The notes under the pieces: model-generated
Databases searched by the model: none
Told to the model about the DNA's origin: nothing
What the model saw: only the letters and a program-made list of their open reading frames with translations
Source: Actinomycetota bacterium
GTDB lineage: Bacteria; Actinomycetota; Humimicrobiia; Hakubellales; JAMDDV01
Assembly: GCA_023488455.1 (NCBI GenBank)
Contig: JAMDDV010000038.1
Coordinates: 1-64,000, forward strand
DNA: 64,000 nt
Direction of reading: 5' to 3'
Program-made: the position numbers and the translations under genes
Shown here: positions 8,052-16,917 of the stretch, one piece after another
How positions within the stretch are numbered: position 1 is the stretch's first letter
Layout: each line of letters starts with the position of its first letter

Positions 8052-9335
8052 TTATAAAAGCAATAGTTCCGGATTCTCTAAGCAGTCCTTTATGAAGTTA
8101 AGAAATCTTGCTGCAAGTACTCCATCTATTATCCTGTGGTCTACTGAGAGAGTGAGCTTCATGTACGGTACCTCGCAGACCACGTTATTTCGGAGCTTCA
8201 GTTCATTTGCGATCGCACCAACTGCCAGTATTGAGGACTGTGGCGGGTTTATTATCGCATTAAATTCCTCTATACCAAGCATGCCCAAATTGCTTATCGT
8301 GATCGCTGCTGGCTCAAGCTCCCTTAAGCTCAACTTGCCTGCTCTTACTTTTGATGCTACGTCTTTGGAATATGTAGATATATCTATGATGTTTAATGAT
8401 CCTGGTTCGATAAGCGTTGGGGTGATTAAGCCTTCATCAGTTGATATGGCAAGACTTATGTTCTGCTGAGATAGCTGGGCTATCTTGTCTTCCTGGTAGA
8501 TCGAGTTCACCTGTGGGAACTCTCTTAGTGCTTTTGCGACCACCTTTATTAAGAGGTCAGTGTAGGTAAACTTGCGATCCTTGGATTTCTCTTCAAACCT
8601 CCTCTTGAGTGCGACGGCGTTTTCCATGTTCACAGATAGAGTTAGATAGAAGTGAGGTATCTCCTTAAAGGAGTAGGTGAGTCTGGTCGCGATTGTCCTG
8701 CGCATCTTGGATAGTTCTACGAAGGTAACCTCCTGTGGGGCTATCGCAGGCGGGATAAAAGGTTTTGTCCCTTGGACTGCTGCAGCGGGAGTTGGCTTTA
8801 GCGAAGGAGCTGTTGGCATAACAGCTATAGCCGCTTTCTTACCTGCCTCTATCGCAGCAAGCACATCTTCCTTGACTATTCTTCCAGCTGGTCCGCTTCC
8901 CTTAATTGTGGTTATATCTATGCCCGCAATCCTGGCCATCTTCCTGGCAAGGGGAGTTGCAAATATACGCTCTGATGTGCCCGTGGATATGCCTGTAGAG
9001 ATATTTATTGCCATGGGTTCTTTTATCTCTTCTTTCCTCTCTTTTGTTGCTACTTCCTTTGGAATAGAGGCTGTCTTTGCTTCCTCAACTGTCTCATCCT
9101 TATCACCAAGGATTGCAATTGGAGTGCCAGAAGCTACCATATCTCCCTCCTTGCAGATGATCTGCTTTAGATATCCCTCAGCGTATGATTCCACCTCCAC
9201 ATTTGCCTTATCGGTCTGTACCTCTAAGATCGGCTCTCCTAGCTTTACGTAGTCTCCTATCCTCTTTAATACCTTAAGAACCTGCATATCACCAGTGGTT
9301 GTGCCAAGTTCTGGCATGATGAGCTCTGTTACCAT
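8052..9335 (-). CDS. Dihydrolipoamide acyltransferase (E2) of a 2-oxoacid dehydrogenase
   Basis: Core acyltransferase of a pyruvate/acetoin/branched-chain-type complex. In order: an N-terminal lipoyl domain (about 1-78, lipoyl lysine K43 in TDKANVEV), a linker, an E1/E3-binding domain (about 118-155, ATPLARKMA..GPAGRIVKEDV), an Ala/Pro linker and the catalytic domain with DHRIIDG (His400, Asp404). 427 residues with one lipoyl domain is a normal size. It starts 3 bases after E1beta in a minus-strand operon E1alpha-E1beta-E2. No E3 (dihydrolipoamide dehydrogenase) is in the window, so it must be supplied from elsewhere. Confidence 0.95.
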   Translation of the reverse strand: MVTELIMPELGTTTGDMQVLKVLKRIGDYVKLGEPILEVQTDKANVEVESYAEGYLKQIICKEGDMVASGTPIAILGDKDETVEEAKTASIPKEVATKERKEEIKEPMAINISTGISTGTSERIFATPLARKMARIAGIDITTIKGSGPAGRIVKEDVLAAIEAGKKAAIAVMPTAPSLKPTPAAAVQGTKPFIPPAIAPQEVTFVELSKMRRTIATRLTYSFKEIPHFYLTLSVNMENAVALKRRFEEKSKDRKFTYTDLLIKVVAKALREFPQVNSIYQEDKIAQLSQQNISLAISTDEGLITPTLIEPGSLNIIDISTYSKDVASKVRAGKLSLRELEPAAITISNLGMLGIEEFNAIINPPQSSILAVGAIANELKLRNNVVCEVPYMKLTLSVDHRIIDGVLAARFLNFIKDCLENPELLLL

Positions 9336-9338
9336 GTT

Positions 9339-10355
9339 TTAGTCCTCCATATAACGCTTTATCTCGGAGTATATCCTATCCTGGCCTGGTACTACAAATG
9401 ATTCTAGCCGTGGAGCAAATGGAAGTGGGACATCTGGCATCGCAATCCTCTTTATCGGCGCATCAAGGTAGAATATCGCTTCCTCAGCTACTACCGCAGA
9501 TATCTCAGAGCCCCAGCCAAGTGTCAGGTTATCCTCCTCAACTATAACAAGCCTGCCTGTTTTAGCTATTGAGGCAAATATGGTCTCCTTATCAAGTGGG
9601 ACAAGTGTACGCGGGTCTATTAACTCGATATCTATACCATCGGAAGCTAGCTTATCTGCAATGGCCATGATCTTGTATATCATAAGATGAGTAGCTATTA
9701 CTGTAACAGATTTCCCTTCACGTTTGATGGCTGCCTTGCCAAAGGCTATGGTGTACTCCTCATCAGGAACATCGGTCTCAAGCTCAAAGCCGCCAGCTTT
9801 CTCCCTACCCTTGGAGCCGTATAGCAGTTTATGCTCAAATACAAATACAGGGTTTGGATCGTGAATAGCGGTCTTGATAAGTCCTTTTGCATCATAAGCA
9901 TTGGAGGGACAGACTACCTTCCAGCCTGGGCAATGATATATATAACTCTCGGGACAGTGTCCATGCTGGGCACCGCGTGTGGATGCACCAATGGGTGCCC
10001 TGACCACAAGTGGCACACTTACCTTACCTCCAGACATATAGGTGAACATCGGTGCCTCATTTACAAGCTCATCCATGGCGTTGAACATGAAGTCGGAGTA
10101 CTGAAAGTCAGCTATGGGTCTTAGCCCTGCTATCGCCATGCCAATTGCAGCGCCAATTATCAGTTTCTCGGATATGGGCGTATCTATTACTCGCTCATGG
10201 CCGAACTCCTGGGAAAGGCCCAGATAAACACCAAATGCACCACCAAACCCTCCCTCTATTCCAATGTCCTCACCGATCAGGACTATTCTTGCATCTGTGC
10301 GCATCTCCTCGCGAATTGCCTCGCGAATTGCTAATTGAATTGTCATCTTTGCCAT
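9339..10355 (-). CDS. 2-oxoacid dehydrogenase E1 beta subunit
   Basis: A 338-residue transketolase-like pyrimidine-binding subunit with the expected sequence AIREAIREEM, GEDIGIEGG, DTPISE and the transketolase C-terminal domain (IDPRTLVPLDKETI..VIVEEDNLTLGWGSEI). With E1alpha it decarboxylates a 2-oxoacid (or cleaves acetoin) using thiamine diphosphate and passes the acyl group to E2. The overall sequence suits pyruvate or acetoin dehydrogenases; the substrate cannot be decided. The gene sits between E1alpha (42 bases away) and E2 (3 bases away). Confidence 0.94.
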   Translation of the reverse strand: MAKMTIQLAIREAIREEMRTDARIVLIGEDIGIEGGFGGAFGVYLGLSQEFGHERVIDTPISEKLIIGAAIGMAIAGLRPIADFQYSDFMFNAMDELVNEAPMFTYMSGGKVSVPLVVRAPIGASTRGAQHGHCPESYIYHCPGWKVVCPSNAYDAKGLIKTAIHDPNPVFVFEHKLLYGSKGREKAGGFELETDVPDEEYTIAFGKAAIKREGKSVTVIATHLMIYKIMAIADKLASDGIDIELIDPRTLVPLDKETIFASIAKTGRLVIVEEDNLTLGWGSEISAVVAEEAIFYLDAPIKRIAMPDVPLPFAPRLESFVVPGQDRIYSEIKRYMED

Positions 10356-10397
10356 TTTTACTCCTGTTATGATAAATTCGGATATATCCTTTACTCT

Positions 10398-11378
10398 TTA
10401 TTCCACAAAGACATCTTTAAGCGCAAGGTTTGTGTCAATTTCGGGCAGACTCTGGGCATAATTTACTGATTCTTCAATTTCAGATTTTACTTCAGAGTCT
10501 ATTTTTGCGATCTCTTCTTTGTTAATGCCCAGTGTCAGCATTCTTTTTATTAGTATCTCAAGTGGATCTTTGTTCTTTTTGTATTCCTCAAGCTCTTCCT
10601 TGGGCCTGTAGTGCGATGGATCGCTTCGGCTGTGACCTATGAAACGATAAGTCTTTGCCTCTAAGAGGGTTGGGCCCTTACCTGCACGAGCAAGTTTTAT
10701 TGCTTCACCTGCATGCTCGTATACAGCGATCACATCCTGACCATCGACTATATCTCCGCGCATGCCATAGGAAGCAGCCCGATCAGCTATGTTTTTGATC
10801 TTAAAAGTGAGCTTGAAGGGGGTGGATGCAGCATAGAGGTTGTTCTCGCAGATAAATACGCAGGGTAGATCATGAACGGATGCGAAGTTAAGCGCTTCAT
10901 GAAACGCACCTTCATTTGCTGCACCATCACCAAAGAAGTAGGTCGCCACGTTGTCCTTCTTCTGATACTTATATGCTAGGGCCAGGCCTGCGGTTATCGT
11001 AAACCCACCTCCCACAATTGCTATGGCGGTGAGCATTCCGTAATCTGGATCACCCATGTGCATTGATCCGCCCTTGCCAGAAGAGCACCCTTCTGCCTTG
11101 GCGAACAGCTCAGCCATGGCTGATCTTGGTGGAATACCTTTGGCTAGGGCGTGTCCATGCGGCCTATGAGTGCTTAATATGTAGTCCTCTTTCCTTAGGT
11201 GAGCGCATACCCCAACTGCAACAGCCTCCTGTCCCTGGTACTGGTGGATTGTGCCCGGCATTATCCCCTGCAAAAAGAGAAAATATACCTTCTCCTCGAA
11301 CTCTCTGATAACCTTCATTGAGCGGTATAGGCTTAAGAGCAAATCTTTGGGGTATTGCCTTTCTAATTTAGGTGTCAT
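10398..11378 (-). CDS. 2-oxoacid dehydrogenase E1 alpha subunit
   Basis: Thiamine-diphosphate-binding subunit; the TPP motif begins GDGAANEGAFHEAL and ends with ENNLYA. Other landmarks are RHRPHG-like STHRPHGHALAKG, GGSMHM and the GHSRSDPSHYR loop. The ATG at 11378 is chosen because GGAGGAT (complement of 11384-11390) precedes it; the frame is open further upstream to 11453 but that extension is basic, unlike the family, and has no ribosome binding site. It is the first gene of the E1alpha-E1beta-E2 operon. Confidence 0.94.
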   Translation of the reverse strand: MTPKLERQYPKDLLLSLYRSMKVIREFEEKVYFLFLQGIMPGTIHQYQGQEAVAVGVCAHLRKEDYILSTHRPHGHALAKGIPPRSAMAELFAKAEGCSSGKGGSMHMGDPDYGMLTAIAIVGGGFTITAGLALAYKYQKKDNVATYFFGDGAANEGAFHEALNFASVHDLPCVFICENNLYAASTPFKLTFKIKNIADRAASYGMRGDIVDGQDVIAVYEHAGEAIKLARAGKGPTLLEAKTYRFIGHSRSDPSHYRPKEELEEYKKNKDPLEILIKRMLTLGINKEEIAKIDSEVKSEIEESVNYAQSLPEIDTNLALKDVFVE

Positions 11379-11528
11379 TAATATCCTCCGAGGTACAATT
11401 TTAATTTTTAAGAAATAACGCAGAATCCGAAATATTCTATACTTTTTTAACAATAAATTGAATATTAATTTTATTTATTAACAAAAATGATATTTTTATG
11501 ATCAGTTTTATTAACTATTTATCATGGA

Positions 11529-12338
11529 TCAGATATTATAGCTTTGTTTCATATGCCGGATGTAATTGATACAATATTCATCTTTCCCAAGTAGTAAAGA
11601 AGTTGCGAAAAGGTTGTCAACCAATTCTTTGTCCAGTGGATCCAAGATTATGGAATCAATATTTTCTGCCATTAAAAGGGTGAGAAAATTTCTATTCAGT
11701 AATTTTCTACCCGGGAGACCAAATGAGATTCCAGTTAAACAGATAAAAGTTTTTACTTCCGGGATGTTTTTCTTAATCTCTCTGATGGTTTCGAGTGAGA
11801 TTATAGCGCTGTCCCAGGATATAGACACTGGTTCAACGAGACAATCTAAAAAAAGTTGTGATAAAGGTATCTGGTAATTCTGAACTATTTCGGCTATCTT
11901 TTCTGCATTTTTAAGTCGTTCAAGCGGACTTTTGGGGAGGGCTGTACCGCTAATCGGTAAAGCAATTATGTTTAATTTGAATTCTTTAGCTAAAGGAAGA
12001 AGATCAACGTACCTTTTTTCTTCTAAAGTTATAGAGTTTATGAACAGCCCCTCTTTCATGGATGCCTGGGTGATTCCGGCAATTATAGTTTGTGGATTTG
12101 AACTGTCTATTGATAATTTGTATTTATGTTCCAGGGCTTCTTCTATTACGCTAACTGCCCACTTCATGTTATCTGGCTCATACTCTGGGTCTGAACCTAC
12201 ATTTATGTCAATTACATCAACGATTCCACTTTCTGCCTGTGCTATTGCCAGATCTTTGAAAAAATTTGCGTCTTTATTTGATACAGCATCTGCTACTTTT
12301 GGGTTAATCGTATTAATTTTCTCGCCGAAAATTATCAT
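11529..12338 (-). CDS. Methyltetrahydrofolate:corrinoid methyltransferase-like (DHPS/AcsE fold)
   Basis: A 269-residue TIM-barrel protein of the pterin-binding family: FGEKINTI at the start, DVIDINVGS (pterin-site Asp/Asn), LSIDSSNP and LFINSITLEE in the order seen in AcsE, MtvA and MtgA-type methyltransferases. These move a methyl group between a corrinoid protein and tetrahydrofolate. It lacks the features that would make it a folate-synthesis dihydropteroate synthase and has no fused domains, unlike MetH. It is transcribed divergently from the DeoR gene 106 bases away and sits at the edge of locus A with its corrinoid protein, so it probably drains methyl groups from that corrinoid into one-carbon metabolism (inference). 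Confidence 0.85.
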   Translation of the reverse strand: MIIFGEKINTINPKVADAVSNKDANFFKDLAIAQAESGIVDVIDINVGSDPEYEPDNMKWAVSVIEEALEHKYKLSIDSSNPQTIIAGITQASMKEGLFINSITLEEKRYVDLLPLAKEFKLNIIALPISGTALPKSPLERLKNAEKIAEIVQNYQIPLSQLFLDCLVEPVSISWDSAIISLETIREIKKNIPEVKTFICLTGISFGLPGRKLLNRNFLTLLMAENIDSIILDPLDKELVDNLFATSLLLGKDEYCINYIRHMKQSYNI

Positions 12339-12444
12339 TTCAACACCTTATCTTTCATAGAAATAATTTGCACTCTTTTCTAAACACAAAATTCTAATGC
12401 ATTTGTTGCATTCTGTGGATTTTTTTACAATAATTAATTAAAAG

Positions 12445-13227
12445 ATGAAAAAGATAATAGATAGAAGAGAAAGAATAATTGAATTATTGGATACCAAGGG
12501 AACGATTACTATAGAGGAACTCGAGAAGGAGTTTGGAGTTTCTGATATGACTATATACCGTGATCTTCAGAAGCTTGAAAAAGAGGGCTATTTAAGAAAG
12601 ATGATCGGCGGAGCAATAAGGAATTATGATTATAATGTCGGAGTCGAATCTTCTTATACTCGTCGACTAAAACTCAATTGGGAAGAGAAACAGGCTATTG
12701 CAAGGAAGACTTTAGAGTATATTGAAAATGGAGACTCCATACTGCTCGATGGAAGCACTACCACTTTTGCTCTTGCCAGAGAAATCAGAAAATCTCAGTT
12801 AACCAATTTAATCGTGATAACTACTCATTTGAATTCTCAACTTGAGTTATTGAAAAATGAGAAAATAAAGGTGATTTCCACAGGGGGCGAACTCAGTCCA
12901 AGCACAATCTCAATGGTTGGTCCAATAACCGAAAGATATCTTGAAAGAATTAATGTAGATAAAATGTTCATGTCTGTTAAGGGAGTATCGCTGGATGGCG
13001 ATCTTCTCGAAGCTGACATTTATATGGCTCGCGTAAAGGAACTTTTTATTCAATGCTCAAATGAATGCACATTACTGGCTGATCATTCAAAGTTTGGGAA
13101 AAACGCCCTGAATAAAATTGCTAGTGTCAAAAGTATGAAAAGGATAATTTCCTCAAAATTAATCCCACAGATTTATCTTGACCAGCTATTAGCCTCGAGT
13201 GTAGAACTTCAGCTTGTTGATTTCTAA
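12445..13227 (+). CDS. DeoR/GlpR-family transcriptional regulator
   Basis: A 260-residue repressor with an N-terminal winged helix-turn-helix (EELEKEFGVSDMTIYRDLQKLEKEG, about residues 25-49) and a DeoR C-terminal sugar-phosphate sensor domain (LDGSTTTFALAREI, VISTGGELSPST, LLADHSKFG). Family members are usually released from DNA by a phosphorylated sugar intermediate. The inverted repeats at 13266-13320 in front of the following operon are good operator candidates. A second DeoR protein of the same build is at 46042. Confidence 0.92.
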   Translation: MKKIIDRRERIIELLDTKGTITIEELEKEFGVSDMTIYRDLQKLEKEGYLRKMIGGAIRNYDYNVGVESSYTRRLKLNWEEKQAIARKTLEYIENGDSILLDGSTTTFALAREIRKSQLTNLIVITTHLNSQLELLKNEKIKVISTGGELSPSTISMVGPITERYLERINVDKMFMSVKGVSLDGDLLEADIYMARVKELFIQCSNECTLLADHSKFGKNALNKIASVKSMKRIISSKLIPQIYLDQLLASSVELQLVDF

Positions 13228-13265
13228 TTCTTATTTTCTGTTGATGTTTTAAAAAATAATAATAT

Positions 13266-13332
13266 TTTATGTGTTGTGTTAGATAATAATCTTAATTATT
13301 ATGTTGACATTACACATAAATTTGAATAATAT
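13266..13332 (+). promoter_or_regulatory. Promoter with nested inverted repeats upstream of locus A operon
   Basis: TTGACA (13304-13309) and TAATAT (13327-13332) are separated by 17 bases. An inner perfect inverted repeat, ATAATAAT (13283-13290) with ATTATTAT (13295-13302), abuts the -35 box, and an outer perfect repeat, TTTATGTGT (13266-13274) with ACACATAAA (13312-13320), brackets it and covers the spacer. The two dyads are almost concentric (offset of about one base). Binding here would block polymerase; the adjacent DeoR gene is the obvious candidate regulator. Confidence 0.6.
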
Positions 13333-13445
13333 TGAGAAAATAAAAACATATATTACTTGTAGATGCTTCTGTTATCGCAATTTTATTAATTATACAGCTA
13401 ATTAAAGAATGTAGATAAACGCAAATTTAGCAAGTTGGGAAGTCT

Positions 13446-14624
13446 ATGAAACGTGGAGAAGAGAAAAGAGCGAGAGTATTAAAAACCTTAAATCATAAAG
13501 AGGGGGACAGAGTTCCATACGGTGAATGGTATTGGGGTGCTTTCGTTAATAGATTCCGAAAAGAGAAGGCCTTAGGAGAGACAAAGCAAAGCGATTTCTT
13601 TGCAACTGTTGATTTGATGGAATATTTTGATCTTGATCTGGTTGCATTAATGCCAAATATAGACCCTCATATTATGGACTTTAAAATAATCGAGGAAACC
13701 TCTGACCACGTCATCGTTAAAACAGGTTTTGGCTCCACGATCAAAAAGGCATTTTCAAAACCGATGCCCGTATTTCTGGACTTTGATATAAAAACTATCG
13801 ATGATTTAGAAAAATTACAGTTTGATGATCCATACGATAAGAGACGCTGCTACGGTACGACCGATGACATGATTTCCGGTGTTGGTGACGGCTTCTCTTA
13901 TAGGCAAACTTCTTTCAAAGATCAGGTAGACCAGTACAGGGATAATTTTTGTCTTTTTGGTGGTGTTTGTGAAGCCTATGAGTATCTTTGGAGAATAATT
14001 GGAATGGATCGAGCTCTAATGTTTACTGCTCAATATCCGGATGCGATATTAAGGTTCAATGAGCGAATTGCTGATTTTATGATCTCCAGTGCTAAGGATC
14101 AGTTTAAAGCTTCTGGTGGGGTTTTTGCGGGCTTTTATGTTTACGGTGATGTAGCTTGGAAAGGAGGAATGTTATTCTCACCAAAGCTTTGGAGGCAGTG
14201 CTATTACGATCCACTAAAGAGAATATGCTCATCGATTCACGAAATGGGGCTTAAAGTAATATATCACGGATGCGGGGACGCTAGAGCAATATTCGATGAT
14301 CTGATTGAGGCTGGGATAGATTGTTATAACGCTCTCGAGGCTAAAGCGGGCATAGACGTTGTCGAACTTAAGCGAAAGTATAAGAATCGTTTATCTTACA
14401 ACGGCAATATCGATGTTAGAGTGCTTGAAAGCGGAAATAAAGAGGAGATTAAGAAGGAGATTCTCCATAAATTAAATGCAGCTAAAGGTGGCGGATTTAT
14501 ACCGCAGGCTGATCATTCTATTTCAGGCGAGGTATCTCCGGATAGCTATGAGTATGCAGTTGAATTAATTCATGAATATGGGAAGTACCCGTTGAAGCTC
14601 GGAGAATATGATGAGCCTATTTAA
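13446..14624 (+). CDS. UroD-fold methyltransferase-like protein 1
   Basis: A 392-residue TIM-barrel protein of the uroporphyrinogen decarboxylase superfamily (COG0407 type), opening with RVLKTLNHKEGDRVPYGEW. His274-x-Cys276 (YHGCG) matches the zinc-binding HxC of the methyltransferase branch (MtaA, MtbA, CmuA and O-demethylase relatives), a motif absent from true heme-pathway UroD. The third zinc ligand of MtaA, a Cys, seems to be replaced by Asp (IPQADHS). The next gene is its corrinoid protein, so it likely transfers a methyl group from a substrate to that corrinoid. No other heme-pathway genes are nearby. Confidence 0.85.
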   Translation: MKRGEEKRARVLKTLNHKEGDRVPYGEWYWGAFVNRFRKEKALGETKQSDFFATVDLMEYFDLDLVALMPNIDPHIMDFKIIEETSDHVIVKTGFGSTIKKAFSKPMPVFLDFDIKTIDDLEKLQFDDPYDKRRCYGTTDDMISGVGDGFSYRQTSFKDQVDQYRDNFCLFGGVCEAYEYLWRIIGMDRALMFTAQYPDAILRFNERIADFMISSAKDQFKASGGVFAGFYVYGDVAWKGGMLFSPKLWRQCYYDPLKRICSSIHEMGLKVIYHGCGDARAIFDDLIEAGIDCYNALEAKAGIDVVELKRKYKNRLSYNGNIDVRVLESGNKEEIKKEILHKLNAAKGGGFIPQADHSISGEVSPDSYEYAVELIHEYGKYPLKLGEYDEPI

Positions 14625-14680
14625 TAGTGAGCAGAGAGCTCTTAAAAGGTAATTTCTGATATTAATTAATAGAGGTATAA

Positions 14681-15331
14681 GTGGTAGATATCAAAGAGAT
14701 GCAGAGTTATTTGATAGAAGGGAAAGAACCAGAGTTGGTATCTGCTGTTGGAGATGCTCTATCGGAGGGTATTGAACCCAAATATATCCTTGATAATGTC
14801 CTTATTGCTGGAATGAGGACTGTTGGTGATAAATTTGAGGCTCAAGAATTTTATCTTCCGGAAATGATGCTTTCTGCAGTTGCAATGAAATCGGCGTTAA
14901 AAATAATTGAACCTATTCTAAAAAGACAGAACATTCAATCTTATGGAAAGATTGTAATTGGTACTGTTGAAGGTGATACACATGATCTTGGGAAGAATTT
15001 GGTAGCCAGCATGCTCCAGGGGGCAGGATTTGAGATAATCGACCTGGGAATTGATGTGTCTACATCTCAATTTGTACAACATGTAAAGGAAAATAAGCCG
15101 GACGTTCTGGCTCTTTCCTGCCTATTAACTACAACTATGAAAATGATTCCAGAGACACTGCAAGCATTAAAATCTGCAGGTCTTCGTGATGAAGTGAAGG
15201 TAATTATAGGAGGTGCACCGGTAACTGAGGAATTCGCTGTTAAGTCCGGAGCTGATGGATATGCCGAAGATGCCTTTTTAGCAGTCAATAAAGTAGAGAA
15301 GTTCTTGGGGATCGTCAACGGTCAGAGATAG
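14681..15331 (+). CDS. Corrinoid (B12-binding) methyl-carrier protein
   Basis: A 216-residue MtaC/MtbC/MtvC-type protein: a helical cap (about 1-85, with GMRTVGDKFEAQEFYLPEMMLSA split across two helices) followed by a B12-binding Rossmann domain with DTHDLG, in which His101 is the lower cobalt ligand, then SCLLTTT (the SxL element) and GGAPV. The start is GTG with AGAGG upstream. It is the only corrinoid protein in the window, placed between a UroD-fold methyltransferase-like protein and a sugar ABC importer. It should cycle between Co(I) and methyl-Co(III) and hand methyl groups to the MTHF methyltransferase at 11529 (family knowledge plus inference). Confidence 0.93.
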   Translation: MVDIKEMQSYLIEGKEPELVSAVGDALSEGIEPKYILDNVLIAGMRTVGDKFEAQEFYLPEMMLSAVAMKSALKIIEPILKRQNIQSYGKIVIGTVEGDTHDLGKNLVASMLQGAGFEIIDLGIDVSTSQFVQHVKENKPDVLALSCLLTTTMKMIPETLQALKSAGLRDEVKVIIGGAPVTEEFAVKSGADGYAEDAFLAVNKVEKFLGIVNGQR

Positions 15332-15469
15332 GCAGGTGTTTTTGAAGTGCTTTAGAGGATTACAACGGACTGATTGTTAGAGAGGGGGTGAAAAACTAAT
15401 CATTAATTACAAAGAAGTCGTGGACTTGAAGGAATTAATTATGACTATTAATGATGAAAGGAGGTTACT

Positions 15470-16789
15470 ATGTTAAAAAAAGCTCTAATTATTATTGCAG
15501 TTATTTCATTGGCTGTTATTGGTTTCGCAAGCTGTAAACCGGCACCTGTGACGGAAACTGCGGCTGAAACAGCAGTAGAAACAGAAGCCGCCGAAACAGA
15601 AGCTGCAGAATCTGCAGCACCTGTGACGCTTAGACTGTGGACATGGCAGGTTGGTCCTGCTTATAAAGCGCAGTATGATTACGTAAAGGCGGAGTTTGAG
15701 AAATCGCATCCCGGAGTAACAGTAGAGTGGGAAGCGATGGAATATGCTTCGTATAATGAGACGTTAAAAACAGCAATTGCCGGAGGGGAAGCGCCTGACC
15801 TTTTCGGATCGCATCCAGGCCCTGATACTGTTCAGCTACTTGAAGCGGGGCAAATAGCAGATTTAACTGACAAAATTAAAAGCGATCCTGAGTGGTCTGA
15901 ATGGATAGCTGCTGCTTTGGATTATCCAGACCTCTATACAGAGGGCAAAATAGCGTTTGCCCCACAATCGGTTAATCATCTTGCTGTCTGGTACTATAAG
16001 GATGCGTATCCTGGTGGATTCCCAGAGACTATTGATGATCTGGCAAAACTTGCTCCCGATTTCAAGGCAAAGGGTATCGTACCAGTTGTGGTCGGCTGGA
16101 CTGAGCCGTGGAGTCTTATTGATACTTTCATTGTATACCAGTATCAAGGTGACCCAACAGCACAGGAGAAGGAAAATAAATTCGAACCCAATGCCTGGAA
16201 AAATCCTGCAGCTATTAATGCCATCGAAACAATTGGGAAATTGATTGAAACGGGTATCTTCCCAACGGATGCTTTACAATTGTCGTATTCAACAACCACT
16301 TTACAGATGCTTGTTGATCATAAAGCAGCAGCAATGTGGCCATTGGGAGAGTGGTATGCAGCCTCATTACCCGAAGCTGATCTCAAGAATGATAATATAG
16401 GCTGGTCACCGCTTCCGAAAATGACACCTGAATCAAGCTATATCGTAACAGGTGGAACCGCAGCAAATTTGGCATTGAATGCAAAGTCAGCTAATCCTGA
16501 TTTAGCCCTGGAGCTCCTGAAATTCACGAACTCACCGGGTGCGCAGGAAGTGTTAGCTAAAAATCTGGCGACACCTCCAGGAAAAGCTGCTTACAAATCT
16601 GATATTGCTATATTTAACACTCTATTGGAGAAACAGGCTACCGAGAAGATCCTGTATCGTTATATCGATGATCCTGACGTAAACCAGAAGTTAGGCGAAG
16701 TGCTGACAAACTACATTCTCGGAACGCTGACTGCAGAGCAGGCCCTTGATGAAGTCCAGAAAGTAGCTGATGAGAAGGCAGCCAAATAA
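15470..16789 (+). CDS. Sugar ABC transporter substrate-binding lipoprotein (locus A)
   Basis: A family 1 (MalE/UgpB-like) extracellular binding protein of 439 residues. The signal peptide ends in a lipobox with Cys22 (GFASC), followed by a Glu/Thr/Ala-rich linker (about 27-50) and then LRLWTWQVGPAYKAQYD, which opens the binding fold. GEAPDLFGSHPG and GEWYAASLPEADLK are typical sugar-binding-protein segments. AAAGGAGG precedes the ATG. Permease genes follow after a strong hairpin; the ligand is unknown but probably a sugar or glycoside given the kinase and isomerase downstream. Confidence 0.93.
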   Translation: MLKKALIIIAVISLAVIGFASCKPAPVTETAAETAVETEAAETEAAESAAPVTLRLWTWQVGPAYKAQYDYVKAEFEKSHPGVTVEWEAMEYASYNETLKTAIAGGEAPDLFGSHPGPDTVQLLEAGQIADLTDKIKSDPEWSEWIAAALDYPDLYTEGKIAFAPQSVNHLAVWYYKDAYPGGFPETIDDLAKLAPDFKAKGIVPVVVGWTEPWSLIDTFIVYQYQGDPTAQEKENKFEPNAWKNPAAINAIETIGKLIETGIFPTDALQLSYSTTTLQMLVDHKAAAMWPLGEWYAASLPEADLKNDNIGWSPLPKMTPESSYIVTGGTAANLALNAKSANPDLALELLKFTNSPGAQEVLAKNLATPPGKAAYKSDIAIFNTLLEKQATEKILYRYIDDPDVNQKLGEVLTNYILGTLTAEQALDEVQKVADEKAAK

Positions 16790-16869
16790 CTATAAAAGCT
16801 TTGAGATTTATTTTTGCTAGCTTTTATAAAAGAAGTTAAAAGTAGAGCCTGGCTTAGCCAGGCTCTACT
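16790..16869 (+). terminator. Hairpins between binding-protein and permease genes
   Basis: AGTAGAGCCTGGC (16841-16853), a TTA loop and GCCAGGCTCTACT (16857-16869) form a perfect 13-pair stem. Just before it, TATAAAAGCT and AGCTTTTATA (about 16791-16827) can form another stem with a long loop. There is no T-run after the 13-pair stem, so it is more likely an mRNA-stabilising 3' structure, or a partial stop, that raises binding-protein expression over permease expression, than a full terminator. Confidence 0.65.
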
Positions 16870-16917
16870 ATAATAAGAATTAATTTATTTCGCATATAAA
16901 CAAGTATGGATTGACTA

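Noticed and set aside
8023..8469. Toxin gene after the orphan RHH antitoxin
   Set aside because: The frame lies antisense to the E2 catalytic domain and lacks PIN or other toxin motifs.
13446..14624. Uroporphyrinogen decarboxylase for heme or B12 synthesis
   Set aside because: The HxC zinc motif, sugar-gene context and six paralogues without heme genes favour the methyltransferase branch.
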